Positions 30,641 to 42,184 of a stretch of 64,000 nt of DNA are shown piece after piece (within the stretch, counting starts at the first letter, position 1; each line of letters opens with the position of its first letter). This stretch comes from Boswellia sacra (lineage: Eukaryota; Streptophyta; Magnoliopsida; Sapindales; Burseraceae): assembly GCA_013180625.2 (NCBI GenBank), contig SNVD02010473.1, positions 3,844,001 to 3,908,000 of the forward strand, given 5' to 3'. The notes beneath the pieces are model-generated. The model was given only the letters and a program-made list of their open reading frames with translations, had not been told where the DNA came from and searched no databases. The translations under genes were made by a program, and so were the position numbers.

Positions 30641-33454
30641 AATTCTTATGTATCTGCGTTCTTTCCAACACAAAGACAGCAATATCAGGTGCCAACTCAA
30701 AAGAGTTAGAGTAATCTTTCTCTGTTTATATTGCCTAAGGTATCAATGCCTAACAAGCATCATGCAAAGAACAAAAAGTAGAGAAAATCCTGTGCAATTT
30801 TCTGTTGAGTGCCATTAACTAATTCTTAAAAAAACAATTTAAAAAATTTCACCAGAAACATTTTCTCAATGATTGCAACAAAACACGGAGGCATGCTTAG
30901 CTTTAGCCTTCGACAAGGCCATTTATAAATTCACCCATTTAACTCTAGCAAAGATCATCTAGTTGTCAAAGAATAGACCAACATTGCTTTTCTAAATGTT
31001 GTCAATCCTCACAGGTAGGATAGAGCTAAAATAAAATGTCACCATCTTCTAGGTTCTTACTATATCTTCCCATCTTTATACTCTCCTACTTCTATTACCT
31101 TTAACCTAAACCCTAAATTCTCAACAAAGTCTTATCCATAACAAGGATCAACTTAGAGCCTTACCTACCCTTCAAACTGTTAACCCTTATTTACCATCTC
31201 CACATCCGGAAATTAATATGAACATTTTGGATCAACAACCCTTTCTCTTTTGTTAAGACTGGATCAGAGAAAGTTGCAGCACTTAGATTATCTTCTCATG
31301 TAGTTAAAACTTTTCAAGACAATTGAACAGCAGCTTCAGCAAGATAATCAACCTAAAATCCTTACCCTTTTGCATTGTATTGATAATCAGAATAAACAAT
31401 AAAGTTAGCAAGAAAAATATGATCTTTATACACCATATGCCTATCTGAGGGAACTTGAAGCAAAGAAGATAATCAAAAGCTAACCCCATCTCTATTAAGC
31501 GTTCTCATAAGCTAAAGTCACCAATTCATGGTTATTATTCTTATTCATCCTCTTAGTCCCACCCCAGAAACAAATTAAACAAATCACAAAGTTTATTGCA
31601 TCAAATATAATTTCAATGATAAGAAAAGAATTACATAGTGAAATAAGGAGGTTACCTGGAAGTACAAGTAGAGACCTTGTGAGAGCTGTGAAAGTCAAAC
31701 TCATTTTGAGTTGAGGCAAGCCATTTGTAGAGAAAAGTTGGTGAAAGATTACCAGTTGAAGACTTTGACTTTTTCATATTGTCTATCAACCAATCATAAA
31801 AAAAAAAACCATTTTCTTTTTCAGAATTTATTAAGTTACTTGTCAAAAATTTAAATATTTTACGATTTTATTTATTATTTTACTCCTTCATACATTAATC
31901 ATTATTCATTTATATCCACTGGGATATGATAGTGAAAATTAAAAATGTTTATATGAAAAATATATTAATGAAAAATTTGCGTGGCGTGTAAAATTTAATA
32001 TAAGTTGTTTTCCAAAAACAATATATAGGTTTAGAGGATCCTAAGAAAGAGCATTTTACAAATATTTGTTAAAATCTTTTAAGATTTTGGAAATAAAAAA
32101 CTAATCTTATTATTTTGAATAATATTCTGTGTGAAAATTTTATCAGTTTTCCTGGTGGATACTTTAAAATGTAAATTAGATATTCGGCTTTTTATGGAAA
32201 CTTATTGGATAGAGAAAATTAAATTGACACCTCATGAGGTGGTCAAATATTGATCAACATTTATTATTAGAACAAATATTATCTACTTCTTAGCCCGTCT
32301 ACATCTATTAAAAAAGTTATTGGATTCGGACATTTGACATCAAAACGAGATCTTACTTAATCAAATATTTGAAAATAAGAATAAAATATTTTGTACTAAC
32401 TATAAAATATGGGTATAAAAATGAGAAAAAACAGATATTTTGATTTTTTTTATAACAAAAATGATTGGATGGATGTCTTATAATTAAAGACACATGAGTT
32501 AGCAATTAATGGTAATTGGAGTCAAAGTTTTGACAGGAAAAAATTTAAAGAAAATAATAATAATTTAGTGAAGGAATTTAAGAGTGGCAAGAGGAGGACA
32601 GTGTAGCCATCTAGCGCACCTACGTGAAAGTCGGGCCAGGCTTCCCACCTTCACGGAACAGCACGCGAACACGAACAGCAACAAAACCCCGTTTACCTTC
32701 TCCGTACGTTGTCTTCTCCTTCAATTTCTTTCCCTCTACTAAAAAACAATCCCATTCCTTAACCGAAAACTTCCACGTTTCATTTACTTTCCTTTCTCTT
32801 CTCTTCTCTTCTCTTCTCTTCCGTACCTTCATTACCCTTCTAAGTACAGGTACGTCCTTTTCTAATATCCTCTCACCCACCAAATTACTAATAACAATCA
32901 TCAATAAAATCTCAATTTTTTCATTCTTTTTAACTTCTCATTGACTCTGTTATTTTGGTTTTGAGGTCAACTTTTTTTTTTCAAATAAAATTATCTTACT
33001 TTAATTCCCCTCTTGTATTTTCTTATCTCTTGAGTCAAAAACTGTAGCAATTTTTCCACTAATTTAAGCTGGTGGGCTTAAAATTTTCCTTTTGAAGTTT
33101 GATTATTTTTTAATTTCGGAATTCCTGTTTATTGGATTGGTACGTAAATGGTATCGAGGATTTGAGGTTGTTAATCTTCTTCTCTTCTTCATTTCTTTTA
33201 CTTTCATGGCAACTAAACGGACGTAATCTCTGAAATATTCAACCAAAATTTTTATTTTTAAACTTATTCTCGTGATGGGTATGGATCATATAAGATTTCA
33301 ATGTAACCCAAAGAAAAAAAAAGTATTTTGATCCGAAACTGTGATTTTTATGCAATATTGTTGTAGTAATTGTGCTGGGTTATTAAAAATATTAACATTA
33401 TTTGATTAATTCGTTGTTCTTGCTGATTTCATTAGGTGTGTATATTTATTATCG
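30641..33454. promoter_or_regulatory. Divergent promoter region between DsbA-like A and RCC1 fragment
   Basis: Contains, from left: an intron of the DsbA-like leader; its likely first exon (31656-31720, donor at 31655); an AT-rich spacer; and the RCC1 leader. The last consists of a pyrimidine-rich first exon (about 32690-32849, ending AGTACAG), a leader intron 32850-33435 with GT..AG borders, and a short second leader exon before the ATG at 33455. The same layout recurs in unit B at about 38076-42184. Assignments rest on splice signals and conservation between the copies. Confidence 0.55.
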
Positions 33455-33713
33455 ATGGATATTAATGACATTATTGGCGAAACTGTGCTTCCCGTGAATA
33501 ATTTGCCAACAAAGAGCGCAATATATGTGTGGGGATATAACCAGAGTGGCCAAACAGGTAGAAGAGGGAGAGAGCGTCAATTGCGGGTCCCAAAACAGCT
33601 CCCTTCCGAGCTCTTTGGGTGCCCAGCTGGTGCTAATTCCCGTTGGTTGGACATTGCCTGTGGTCGTGAGCATACTGCGGCGGTGGCCTCTGATGGCTCA
33701 CTTTTCACTTGGG
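33455..33713 (+). pseudogene. RCC1-family gene, 5' fragment (exon 1 only)
   Basis: Exon 1 of the RCC1-repeat gene (86 codons plus one base), nearly identical to exon 1 of the complete gene at 42185-42443, with MDINDIIGE and YVWGYNQSGQTGRRG. Its reading frame is intact, and it retains a promoter region, leader intron and donor site (TGGG|GTTTGT). The rest of the gene is absent: the duplication breakpoint falls in intron 1 at about 33893, after which RING-gene intron sequence follows. Reading through the donor gives a stop after about 103 residues. It may still be transcribed and splice to downstream acceptors, but it lacks all but the first RCC1 repeat. Confidence 0.88.
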
Positions 33714-34917
33714 GTTTGTCCTTCAATCAATTTCCTTGCTTGTTTTATTTTGTTCAGTTGCGTTGATTATGTATTTCTTAGTAGTTTTGTGCGTGGAATT
33801 GTATTGTTGATAGTTCTAATTTTGTGTTAAGTATGGAATTGCAGTATTCTTGTTTGTAATTGATTTTGACATGTGATATACTGTCACTAGTATTCTTGTA
33901 TGTTATTGATCTCCTGTCATGCATCATTCGGAGTTGTGAATGCGGCCTACTTCTTTATGGCTTTTGGTGAAATGTTGAGGGCAAGCTGATAGATTGAATA
34001 AAATAAAGAGAGAGAGTGTGTGTGTTTTTCCCCCTTTTTTGCAAGTGAATACTAAGAAAAATTGTGGCTATTTTCTTATGTTAAATTTGGTCACTCAGTT
34101 GAAAATTTCTTTGTCAGATGTAGTATTGTACTTTGAAATAAAGTATTGCAAGGAGAATTAGGCTTCAGTATTTCTAATACACTGCCAAACTGTTGGTTCC
34201 CTACCTGAGCAAATAGATGACGTGATTTTGTTTGTTCATAGCCTTTATAGCACAGTAGGAAGAGAATTAGAGTGATATTGTATGAGATGCGTGTAGACTT
34301 ATGAAAAAGAAGAATATCAACCAGGAATATCAAATCATTAAAAAGAACACACCGTTTCATGGTTACATGATGGACAATAATTGTATTGTCTTAATACGAT
34401 GCATTCTTGTTCATTTTGAGTGACCAAAAAGGCTTTGGACTGCAAAGCTGGTGTCTTCAAGGTGTAGATTTGTAAAAAAAAATTTATGTTATTGTCCATA
34501 TAGCCTAAGGGGCCTATCGTTTTAAGGATGCATCAGTGACCTTGCTTTTAGTTTTTTTGAACTCAAGTGTGGTTGATATTTAAGTGGTGAATGCTAGAAA
34601 GTCAATATGGGCATAGCTTCTATTTGATCATTTGGCAAGGATCTACCATTCTAATATTCTGCCTGTTTGCTGGAGAAATGGACTGAAGATTTTTTGAACT
34701 GCCATTTTATTCCAAATTTTTTTAATGTAACATTTAAAATCTTTTTTGTAACTTTCTCATATGTGATAACTGCTTACGCATATGAAGATTGAATGACAAA
34801 TAGTTCTTTTGAAGGTTTTATTGAAGGAACAAAAGTTTAGTGAAGTGAATATATGTGTATTTTTTATCTTTTTCTCACATTATTTTGACTTAGCGTTCAT
34901 TTGGATGCCTTGTCTAG

Positions 34918-34944
34918 GTGATGGCATTCGATGAAACGACTTGA
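34918..34944 (+). pseudogene. RING-gene fragment (last exon only)
   Basis: The 27-nt last exon of the RING ligase (VMAFDETT and stop) with its acceptor (TTGTCTAG), preceding intron and 3' untranslated region, repeated in unit B without the other exons. It cannot make a RING protein. It could serve as a terminal exon for the RCC1 fragment upstream: joined to the RCC1 exon 1 donor the frame changes and a stop follows within six codons. Confidence 0.85.
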
Positions 34945-35957
34945 TTTTCTTCTAAGGATTACGTAGTGGATGGAACCAGCAACAACTGGAGAAAGAATGA
35001 CAACTAAAAGTGATGTGTAAAGTCCTTTGTGAATACCACGAGTTTGTCATCTATAGTAAATATGGAAACTAAAGTGTTCTTGAGATCAATTAGCATGAGT
35101 ATATTTTCTTTGAACCTTCTTTTCTTTAAAAAAAAAAAAATCACTTTTCATGGTTACTCAGAATCTGGCTATAGTTTCCACAAATACAACATTATACATG
35201 GATTGGAAGTTAACTGGGCGCGGAATGCAGAGAAATCTGACTTCAGCTTGACGTATGTGTCTTGTCTTTCATTTTTACTGGTCTTCTGCTTTCCTCGTGA
35301 ATGCCTCTTTTGGGGCTGAGAGTATATTTTATCGTTTTGGCACTTTACAGAACCTAAACAATAGAGCATGCAAGTTGCTCCTAGGAAACCAATATACAGA
35401 TACGTTTCTGGTTAACAAACTCAAATGGGAAATGCTAGCATGCCTAGGCACAGAGGGAGCCCTCTGTTTGTCCTATATGCGTTACGAGGCTGGTTACAGC
35501 AGTCCCCTATGACTAGCACTGCCGAAGAAATCTATCTTACTGGTGGTCAATCCAGCTATTTTTGTCACTCCTTGGAATATAGTGAGCCAAAAGTTATATT
35601 ATAATGAAATCAGGTTCTGATGATGTAACAAAACATGAGAAGAATCTTAACGTTCTTCATCTTATCACCAGTGCGGAAACATTTTCATGGTGCCATACAT
35701 ACATTTCTCTAATTGTATTTTAACAAACTTATTGCCTTGCTAGCCATCATCAAACCCGTTGCTGATTCATGCTATGATTCCCAAGCATATCCCTAGTTTC
35801 CAAACTTTTTAAACTTTATTTGCATGGCACGTGATTACAAGTATCTGAAAACATATGACATGGTAAACAAATACGTATATATTTATAGGTCAACGAGCCA
35901 CAGCAGCGTCCTTATTGAAGATTGAAAGTGGCAAGCTTTTTTATGCAAGAATTATCA
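34945..35957. other. Unit B copy of the RING / DsbA-like 3' region
   Basis: Duplicate of 27478-28490 with scattered substitutions and small indels. Non-coding. Confidence 0.75.
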
Positions 35958-38075
35958 TCAATTAGCTGCGGCTTGGAAAGCTCTTAGAAAAACCTCAGGG
36001 GGTTGCCCACCGCTCAACTCATGCTTCCCATTAATCTGCCAAAAGAAATTGATTAGGAATTAACCTGTATGTGCAATGCACCTAAAAACTTGAAACTTGT
36101 AGATGCGATTTCCTTCTATCACCTACCACATAATGTGGAACTCCTGAGATGTGGGCTGAGTACTTCTTGAGGTCTTCCTTAACCTTTATGAATCATAAAA
36201 AACAAGATTAATTCAATCTAATCGTATCAGATAAAAAAAACTTTTTTCCTCACAGAATTGCTGACAGTATCTGAAAAGAGCGTGACAAACTAAAAGTATG
36301 GATAGAAGAGGTGATTTGGTTGATTCTCATAAAATAAATCAGAATAATGAACAATAGTTGGTGATATTAAATTTCTCCGATCAGCTTGCATGCATCCAAA
36401 GAAGCACAACAATCGACAATTGCTTCTCCAATTGGAAACAAAGATAGAAGAAGGAAACAACTTGATATATCTAATTGGCAGCCAAAGTAGCATAAATGAA
36501 GCAATATCAGAATACCTCCTTCAGTCCATTATTGGGATCTTCAAGAAACTCTGCTGCCCCTTCTACCCCAACCTTCCTAGCAGATTCAACAAGAAACTCC
36601 CTGCTTGATTACAACAGTTGATTGCTGTTATTGTGAAATGTAAAGGCGCAGAAAGACAATTGATTTCATGTCCTAATCAGTTAATTCGATTAAAAAAAAA
36701 TTCAGTCTAAATGAAGAATGATTCAGCTTTTGCCCTCACTGTTAAGACTAACGTATGATCATCATTGACATAATGCATTCTGTTTTCCAGGAACAATCTT
36801 GCTCTAAATGAATAACATGTAAATTCAAAAGTTGATCAATCCCTCCTGTAATTCTCTTGATACAAACCCCCGGAGAAAATTTTGATTATTAATTATCTTC
36901 AAAATTAACTGATTTTGATTAACCATTTTTCAATTAATTAATCGTGAGACATAACATATGGAAACATGGAATTGTGTGAGAAGACGTGTGATACATGCGT
37001 GCAATGTATCTTTTCTTATACTTCCCAGTAGATTAAGTAAATGAAGCTAAGGTTGAAACTTTCTTCTCTGTCCGTTTAAAATCCTTGAAAAAGGATATCA
37101 AGTCATCCGATGGGCACTGAATGATTGAAAATTCTCTTTAAGCACCAACGATTCGTGGAAAATATTTTGGGCATGGGAAAGAATCAAGGGTTGATACAGG
37201 GAGTTGTACAAAAATGATACTAGAAAATTGTTTGCAGAGATGAATTGATATTAATGAGCATTTATAGTCAACTTGTTATTACTAATACAGTGGAGACGTG
37301 ACAAGAAATATCATAAATCAACCGAGAGCAACTTGTACCTGTCACCAATGTATTTTCCTTGTGTGAAGTAGCCAAGGCAAAGTTCCTCTACTAGATTATG
37401 CTGTTTATCAAGACCCTGTTGCCCAGCGAAATATGTAAGCCTGTGGCTATCAAGGGTATTTCCCCTGTGCATATCAAACACTTTGTTAGTGATATCTGTC
37501 TCAAAAGAGCTCCACTAGCCTTTTTTTTTTTTTTTTCCATCGAGCAGTCAAAAGATGAATAAAAAACCATTTTTTAAAACTTACGCTAGTCCAGACATGT
37601 TATATTCCAACCCGAGGCCCCTAAAAACCTGCAATTTCAGAGGACTCAGAGCAGTCATAACAGATAGACTGTCAAAATCAATGACTATGCAAATCAATAA
37701 CAGCTTGCAAAAATTCCAAGAATGATAGGAAAACCTCAGTCATCCGAGCCATGATCCCTTGAGTTCGAGATCCAAATTTTTTCTCATAATACTTTCTCTT
37801 ATCAACACCTTCCGTGGGAGCAGAAGGATTGAGAAAAAAAGGATGCCATCTAATCTGCAAATGTGGGCCAGAGAAAATCAGAGCTGGACACTAAATGTGT
37901 GTGTAAGAGAGAGAGGTGAGATGGAGAAGAACCTCAAAATTATATTGATCCTTCGCTGTAGCTATAGCTTTGTCCAGATTTTTTTTTCCCACAAAGCACC
38001 ATGGGCATACGGTATCTGAACTTACATCAATTTGAATACATTCTTCCCACTGCTGTTACTAGCTGATTGAGCCAT
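35958..38075 (-). pseudogene. DsbA-like oxidoreductase, copy B (one-base frameshift in exon 1)
   Basis: All seven exons of copy A are present with matching splice sites: 38075-37933, 37854-37735, 37628-37585, 37464-37339, 36600-36516, 36183-36127, 36035-35958. Exons 2 to 7 have the same lengths as in copy A, but exon 1 is 143 instead of 144 nt. One base is missing at 38040/38041, where copy A reads AAGAAGTGT and copy B AAGAATGT. The frame then reaches a TAA after 17 codons, before the CxxC motif. No in-frame ATG follows until exon 2, so a restart would lose the active site. Changes elsewhere are modest (for example ATC to TVC before the active-site PWC, and GNF to GYF), so inactivation looks recent. 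A sequencing error in one base is the main alternative. Confidence 0.85.
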
Positions 38076-41000
38076 AATTCTTATGTATCTGTGTTCTTTC
38101 CAACACATAGACAGCAATATCAGGTGCCAACTCAAAAGAGTTAGAGAAATCTTTCTCTGTTTATAATGCCTAAGGCATCAATGCCTAACAAGCATCATGC
38201 AAAGAACAAAAAGTAGAGAAAATCCTGTGCAATTGTCTGTTGAGTGCCATGAACTAATTCTTAAAAAAACAATTTAAAAAATTTCACCAGAAACATTTTC
38301 TCAATGATCTCAATTGCAACAAAATATGGAGGCATGCTTAGCTTTAGCCTTCGACAAGGGCATTTATAAATTCACCCATTTAACTCTAGCAAAGATCATC
38401 TAGTTGTCAAAGAATAGACCAACATTGCTTTTCTAAATGTTGTCAATCCTCACACAGGTAGGATAGAGCTAAAATAAAATTTCACCATCTTCTACCTTCT
38501 TCCTATATCTTCCCATCTTCATACTCTCCTACTTCTATTACCTTTAACCTAAACCCTAAATTCTTAACAAAGTCTTATCCATAACAAGGGTCAACTTAGA
38601 GCCTTACCTACCCTTCAAACTGTTAACCATTATTTACCATCTTCACATCTGGAAATTAATATGAACATTTTGGACCAACAACCCTTTCTCTTTTGTTAAG
38701 ACCGGATCGGAGAAAGTTGCAGCACTTAGATTATCTTCTCATGTAGTTAAAACTTTTCAAGATAATTGAACAGCAGCCTCAGAAAGATTATCATCCTAAA
38801 ATCCTTACCCTTTTGCATTGTATTGATAATCAGAATAAACAATAAAGTTAGCAAGAAAAATATGATCTTTCTAAACCATCAGTGACGGAGTCAGAAAGTC
38901 GTCAAGAAGGGGCAAAATTTCATCGACATTAAAATTTTTATTAGGTAAGTTTATTAACAGTCAAATTTTAAAATTTTCATATAAATAATAATATATTCAA
39001 TTACGAAGTAATTTCATATTAAATTATTAAGCTGATTATTTAATATTTTGAAAGTATGACATAATATTTAATTTATCATATTATTAACTAAATTATCATT
39101 TAATCATTGATCGTTATTTAGTTATGTAAATGAATTTTCAAAAAACAAAAAAAATAAAAACACTTTCTTAAAGAATAGTAATCAACTTAGTAATTTAACT
39201 AACTTTTACTCTATATATAGAGTGATTTACTTAAAGAGAAATAATCAACTTAGTAATTTACTATCCAAATAAATAATAGTTAGCTTTTGAATAATAAAAT
39301 TAAAATTTTCTAATATTATAACTTTAAATAATTCAATAAATCTAATAAAGTTTCAATTCTTAATTTACGATACATATAAATAATAGATGAGGCATGTAGT
39401 ATTCATGCTTATTTTATTTATATTATAACAAATATAAATATTCGAAATCATGACCCTTAACACGGTTTAAAAAATTATAAATATATATATATTAAATAAA
39501 AAGGTTGTATAAATAGAAATTATAATACACTAATAATGACAATAATTAGCAAGTCATTGGACAAAAAAATAAAACAATTACATAGAACTGTTGTCTCATT
39601 TTTATAGATAATATAATGATAATAAACATATAGCCATAAATTACGAACTAAGATGAAGAATAAAAAAATATGATCTTCATCAATATTAAAATAGAGTACA
39701 TTTGCTTAATACGATAAAAACCAATAAATAAAAGACAAGAAGAAGATTTTTACTTCTGCATATATAACTTCCAATTCTTTTTATATAAGTAAATGAGAAA
39801 CACAAAATAGATGAGTTTTGATTTGGTGAAGGTATCGAGTGAAGTGAAGAAGAAATAATTTCTTCTTTTATATAAATAGATGGAAAAGAAGATATAATCC
39901 CTTATTTTATATAAATAGATGGAATCATAAAAGATAAAGTATGATTTTAAATTGGTTAAGGTGCGCAAATAAGGGACAAAAAAACAATTAAAAAAATAGA
40001 CTAAGTTTAATTAAATTGATAATTTTAGAATAAAGAAAGGGCAAAATAGATAATACATTTAAAAAAATTTCAAATTTTGATGAATTTTCAAATTCAAGAG
40101 GGCAATTGCCTCTCCTTGTCCCTTCTTGACTCCGTCCATGTACACCATATGTGTATCCGAGGGAACTTGAAGCAATGAAGAGAATCAGAAGCTAACCCCC
40201 ATCTCTATTAAGCGTTCTCATAAGCTAAAGTCACCAAATTCATGGTTATTATTCTTATTCATCCTCTCAGTCCCACCCCGGAAACAAATTAAACAAATCA
40301 CAAAGATTTATTAAATCAAATATAATTTCAATGATAAGACAAGAATTACAGAGTGAAATAAGGAGGTTACCTGGAAGTACAAGTAGAGACCTAGTGAGAA
40401 CTGTGAAAGTCAAACTCATTCGGAGTTGAGGCAAGCCATTTGTAGGGAAAAGTTGGTGAAAGGATTACCAGTTGAAGACTTTGACTTTTTCATATTTTCT
40501 ATCAACCAATCATAAAAAAAAAAACCATTTTCTTTTTCAGAATTTATTAAGTTACTTGTCAAAAATTTAAATATTTTATGATTTTAATTATTATTTTCCT
40601 GATTCATACATTAATCATTATTAATTTATATCCACTGGGATATGACATTGAAAATTAAAAATATTTATATGAAAAAATATATTAATGAAAAATTTGCGTG
40701 GCGTGTAAAATTTAATATAAGTTGTTTTCTAAAAACAATATATAGGTTTAGAGGATTCTAAGAAAGAGCATTTTACAAATAATTGTAAAAATCTTTTAAT
40801 ATTTTGGAAATAAAAAACTAATCTTATTATTTTGAATAATATTAGGTGTGAAAATTTTATCAGTTTCCCACATGGATACTTTAAAATGTAAATTAGATAT
40901 TCAGTTTTATATAGAAACTTACTGGATAGAGAAAATTAAATTGATACCTCATGAGGTGGTCAAATATTGATGAACATTTATTCTTAGAACAATATTTTCT

Positions 41001-42184
41001 ACTTTTTGGCCCTTCTACATCTATTAAAAAAGTGATTGGATTCGGATATTTGACATCTAATTGAGATGTTACTTAATCAAATATTTGAAAATAAATTAAT
41101 AAAATATTTTGTAGTAAATAAAATATGGGTATAAAAATGAGAAAAAACAGATATTTTGATTTTTTTTTTATTTTCCATAATAAAAATCATTGCATGGATG
41201 TCTTATAATTAAAGACACATGAGTTAGAAATTAACGGTAATTGGAGTCAAAGTTTTGACAGGAAAAAATTTAAAGAAAATAATAATAATTTAGTGAAGGA
41301 ATTTAAGAGTGGCAAGAGGAGGACAGTGTAGCCATCTAGCGCACCTACGTGAAAGTCGGACCAGGCTTCCCACCTTCACGGAACAGCACACGAACACGAA
41401 CAGCAACAAAACCCCGTTTACCTTCTCCGTACGTTGTCTTCTCCTCGTTCCTTCTTCTTCTTCAATTTCTTTCCCTCTACTCAAAAACAATCCCATTCTT
41501 TAACCAAAAACTTCCACGTTTCATTTCCTTTCCTTTCTCTTCTCTTCTCTTCCGTACATTCATTTCCCTTCTAAGTACAGGTACGTCCTTTTCTAATATC
41601 CTCTCAGCCACCAAATTACTAATAACAATCATCAATAAAATCTCAATTTTTTCATTCTTTTTAACTTCTCATTGACTCTGTTATTTTGGTTTTTAAGTCA
41701 ACTTTTTTTTTTCAAATAAAATTATCTTACTTTAATTCCCCTCTCGTATTTTCTTGTCTCTTTAGTCAAAGACTGTAGTAATTTTTCTACTAATTTAAGC
41801 TGGTGGGCGTAAATTTTTCTTTTTAAAGTTTGATTATTGTTTAATTTCGGAATTCCTGTTTATTGGTTTGGTAAGTAAATGGGATTGAGCATTTGAGGTT
41901 GTTAAGCTTCTTCTCTTCTTCATTTCTATTACTTTCACGGCAACTAAACGGGCGTAATCTCTGAAATATTCAATCAAAATTTTTATTTTTAAACTTATTC
42001 TCGTAATGGGTATGGATCATATAAGATTTAAATGTAACCCAAAGAAAAAAAAGTATTTTGATCCGAAACTGTGATTCTTATGCAATATTGTTGTGGTAAT
42101 TGTGCTGGGTTGTTAAAAATTTTAACTTTATTTGATTAATTCGTTGTTCCTGTTGATTTCATTAGGTTTATATATTTATTATCG
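38076..42184. promoter_or_regulatory. Divergent promoter region between DsbA-like B and complete RCC1 gene
   Basis: Unit B counterpart of 30641-33454, enlarged by a hAT-like insertion. It holds the DsbA-like leader exon (about 40371-40435), an AT-rich spacer, the pyrimidine-rich RCC1 leader exon (about 41410-41580), and the RCC1 leader intron 41581-42165. This is the promoter that drives the complete RCC1 gene. Confidence 0.55.
38880..40140. mobile_element. hAT-like non-autonomous element inserted in unit B
   Basis: A 1261-bp AT-rich insertion absent from the matching site in unit A (near 31428). Its ends are CAGTGACGGAGTCA and, on the other strand, CATGGACGGAGTCA. It is flanked by TAAACCAT (38872-38879) and TACACCAT (40141-40148), a near-identical 8-bp target duplication; the empty site in unit A has a single TACACCAT. 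This fits hAT. It lies in the leader intron region of DsbA-like copy B. No transposase frame is seen; short AT-rich open frames such as 39750-39968 are not credible genes. Confidence 0.9.

Larger units (their letters stand above)
26440..33893. repeat. Tandem segmental duplication, unit A
   Basis: The first of two directly repeated units, about 7454 bp long. It begins in intron 3 of the RING gene and ends in intron 1 of the RCC1 gene, with the DsbA-like gene between. Similarity to unit B is continuous and high across exons, introns and intergenic DNA, interrupted only by small indels. The left limit is where TGTTATTGATCTCCT becomes shared and the right limit where GTCA(C/T)TAGTAT stops being shared. 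Only unit A has a 34-bp tandem duplication at 30013-30080. Confidence 0.93.

Noticed and set aside
31105..31120. Telomere-like motif (AACCCTAAA) in the DsbA-like leader intron, also in unit B near 38548
   Set aside because: A single degenerate unit; at most a telo-box-like promoter motif, not a telomeric array.
39750..39968. Tyr/Phe-rich frame in the unit B insertion, considered as a transposase remnant
   Set aside because: Low-complexity TATAAATAGATGGA-type repeats explain it and no hAT dimerisation motif is visible.
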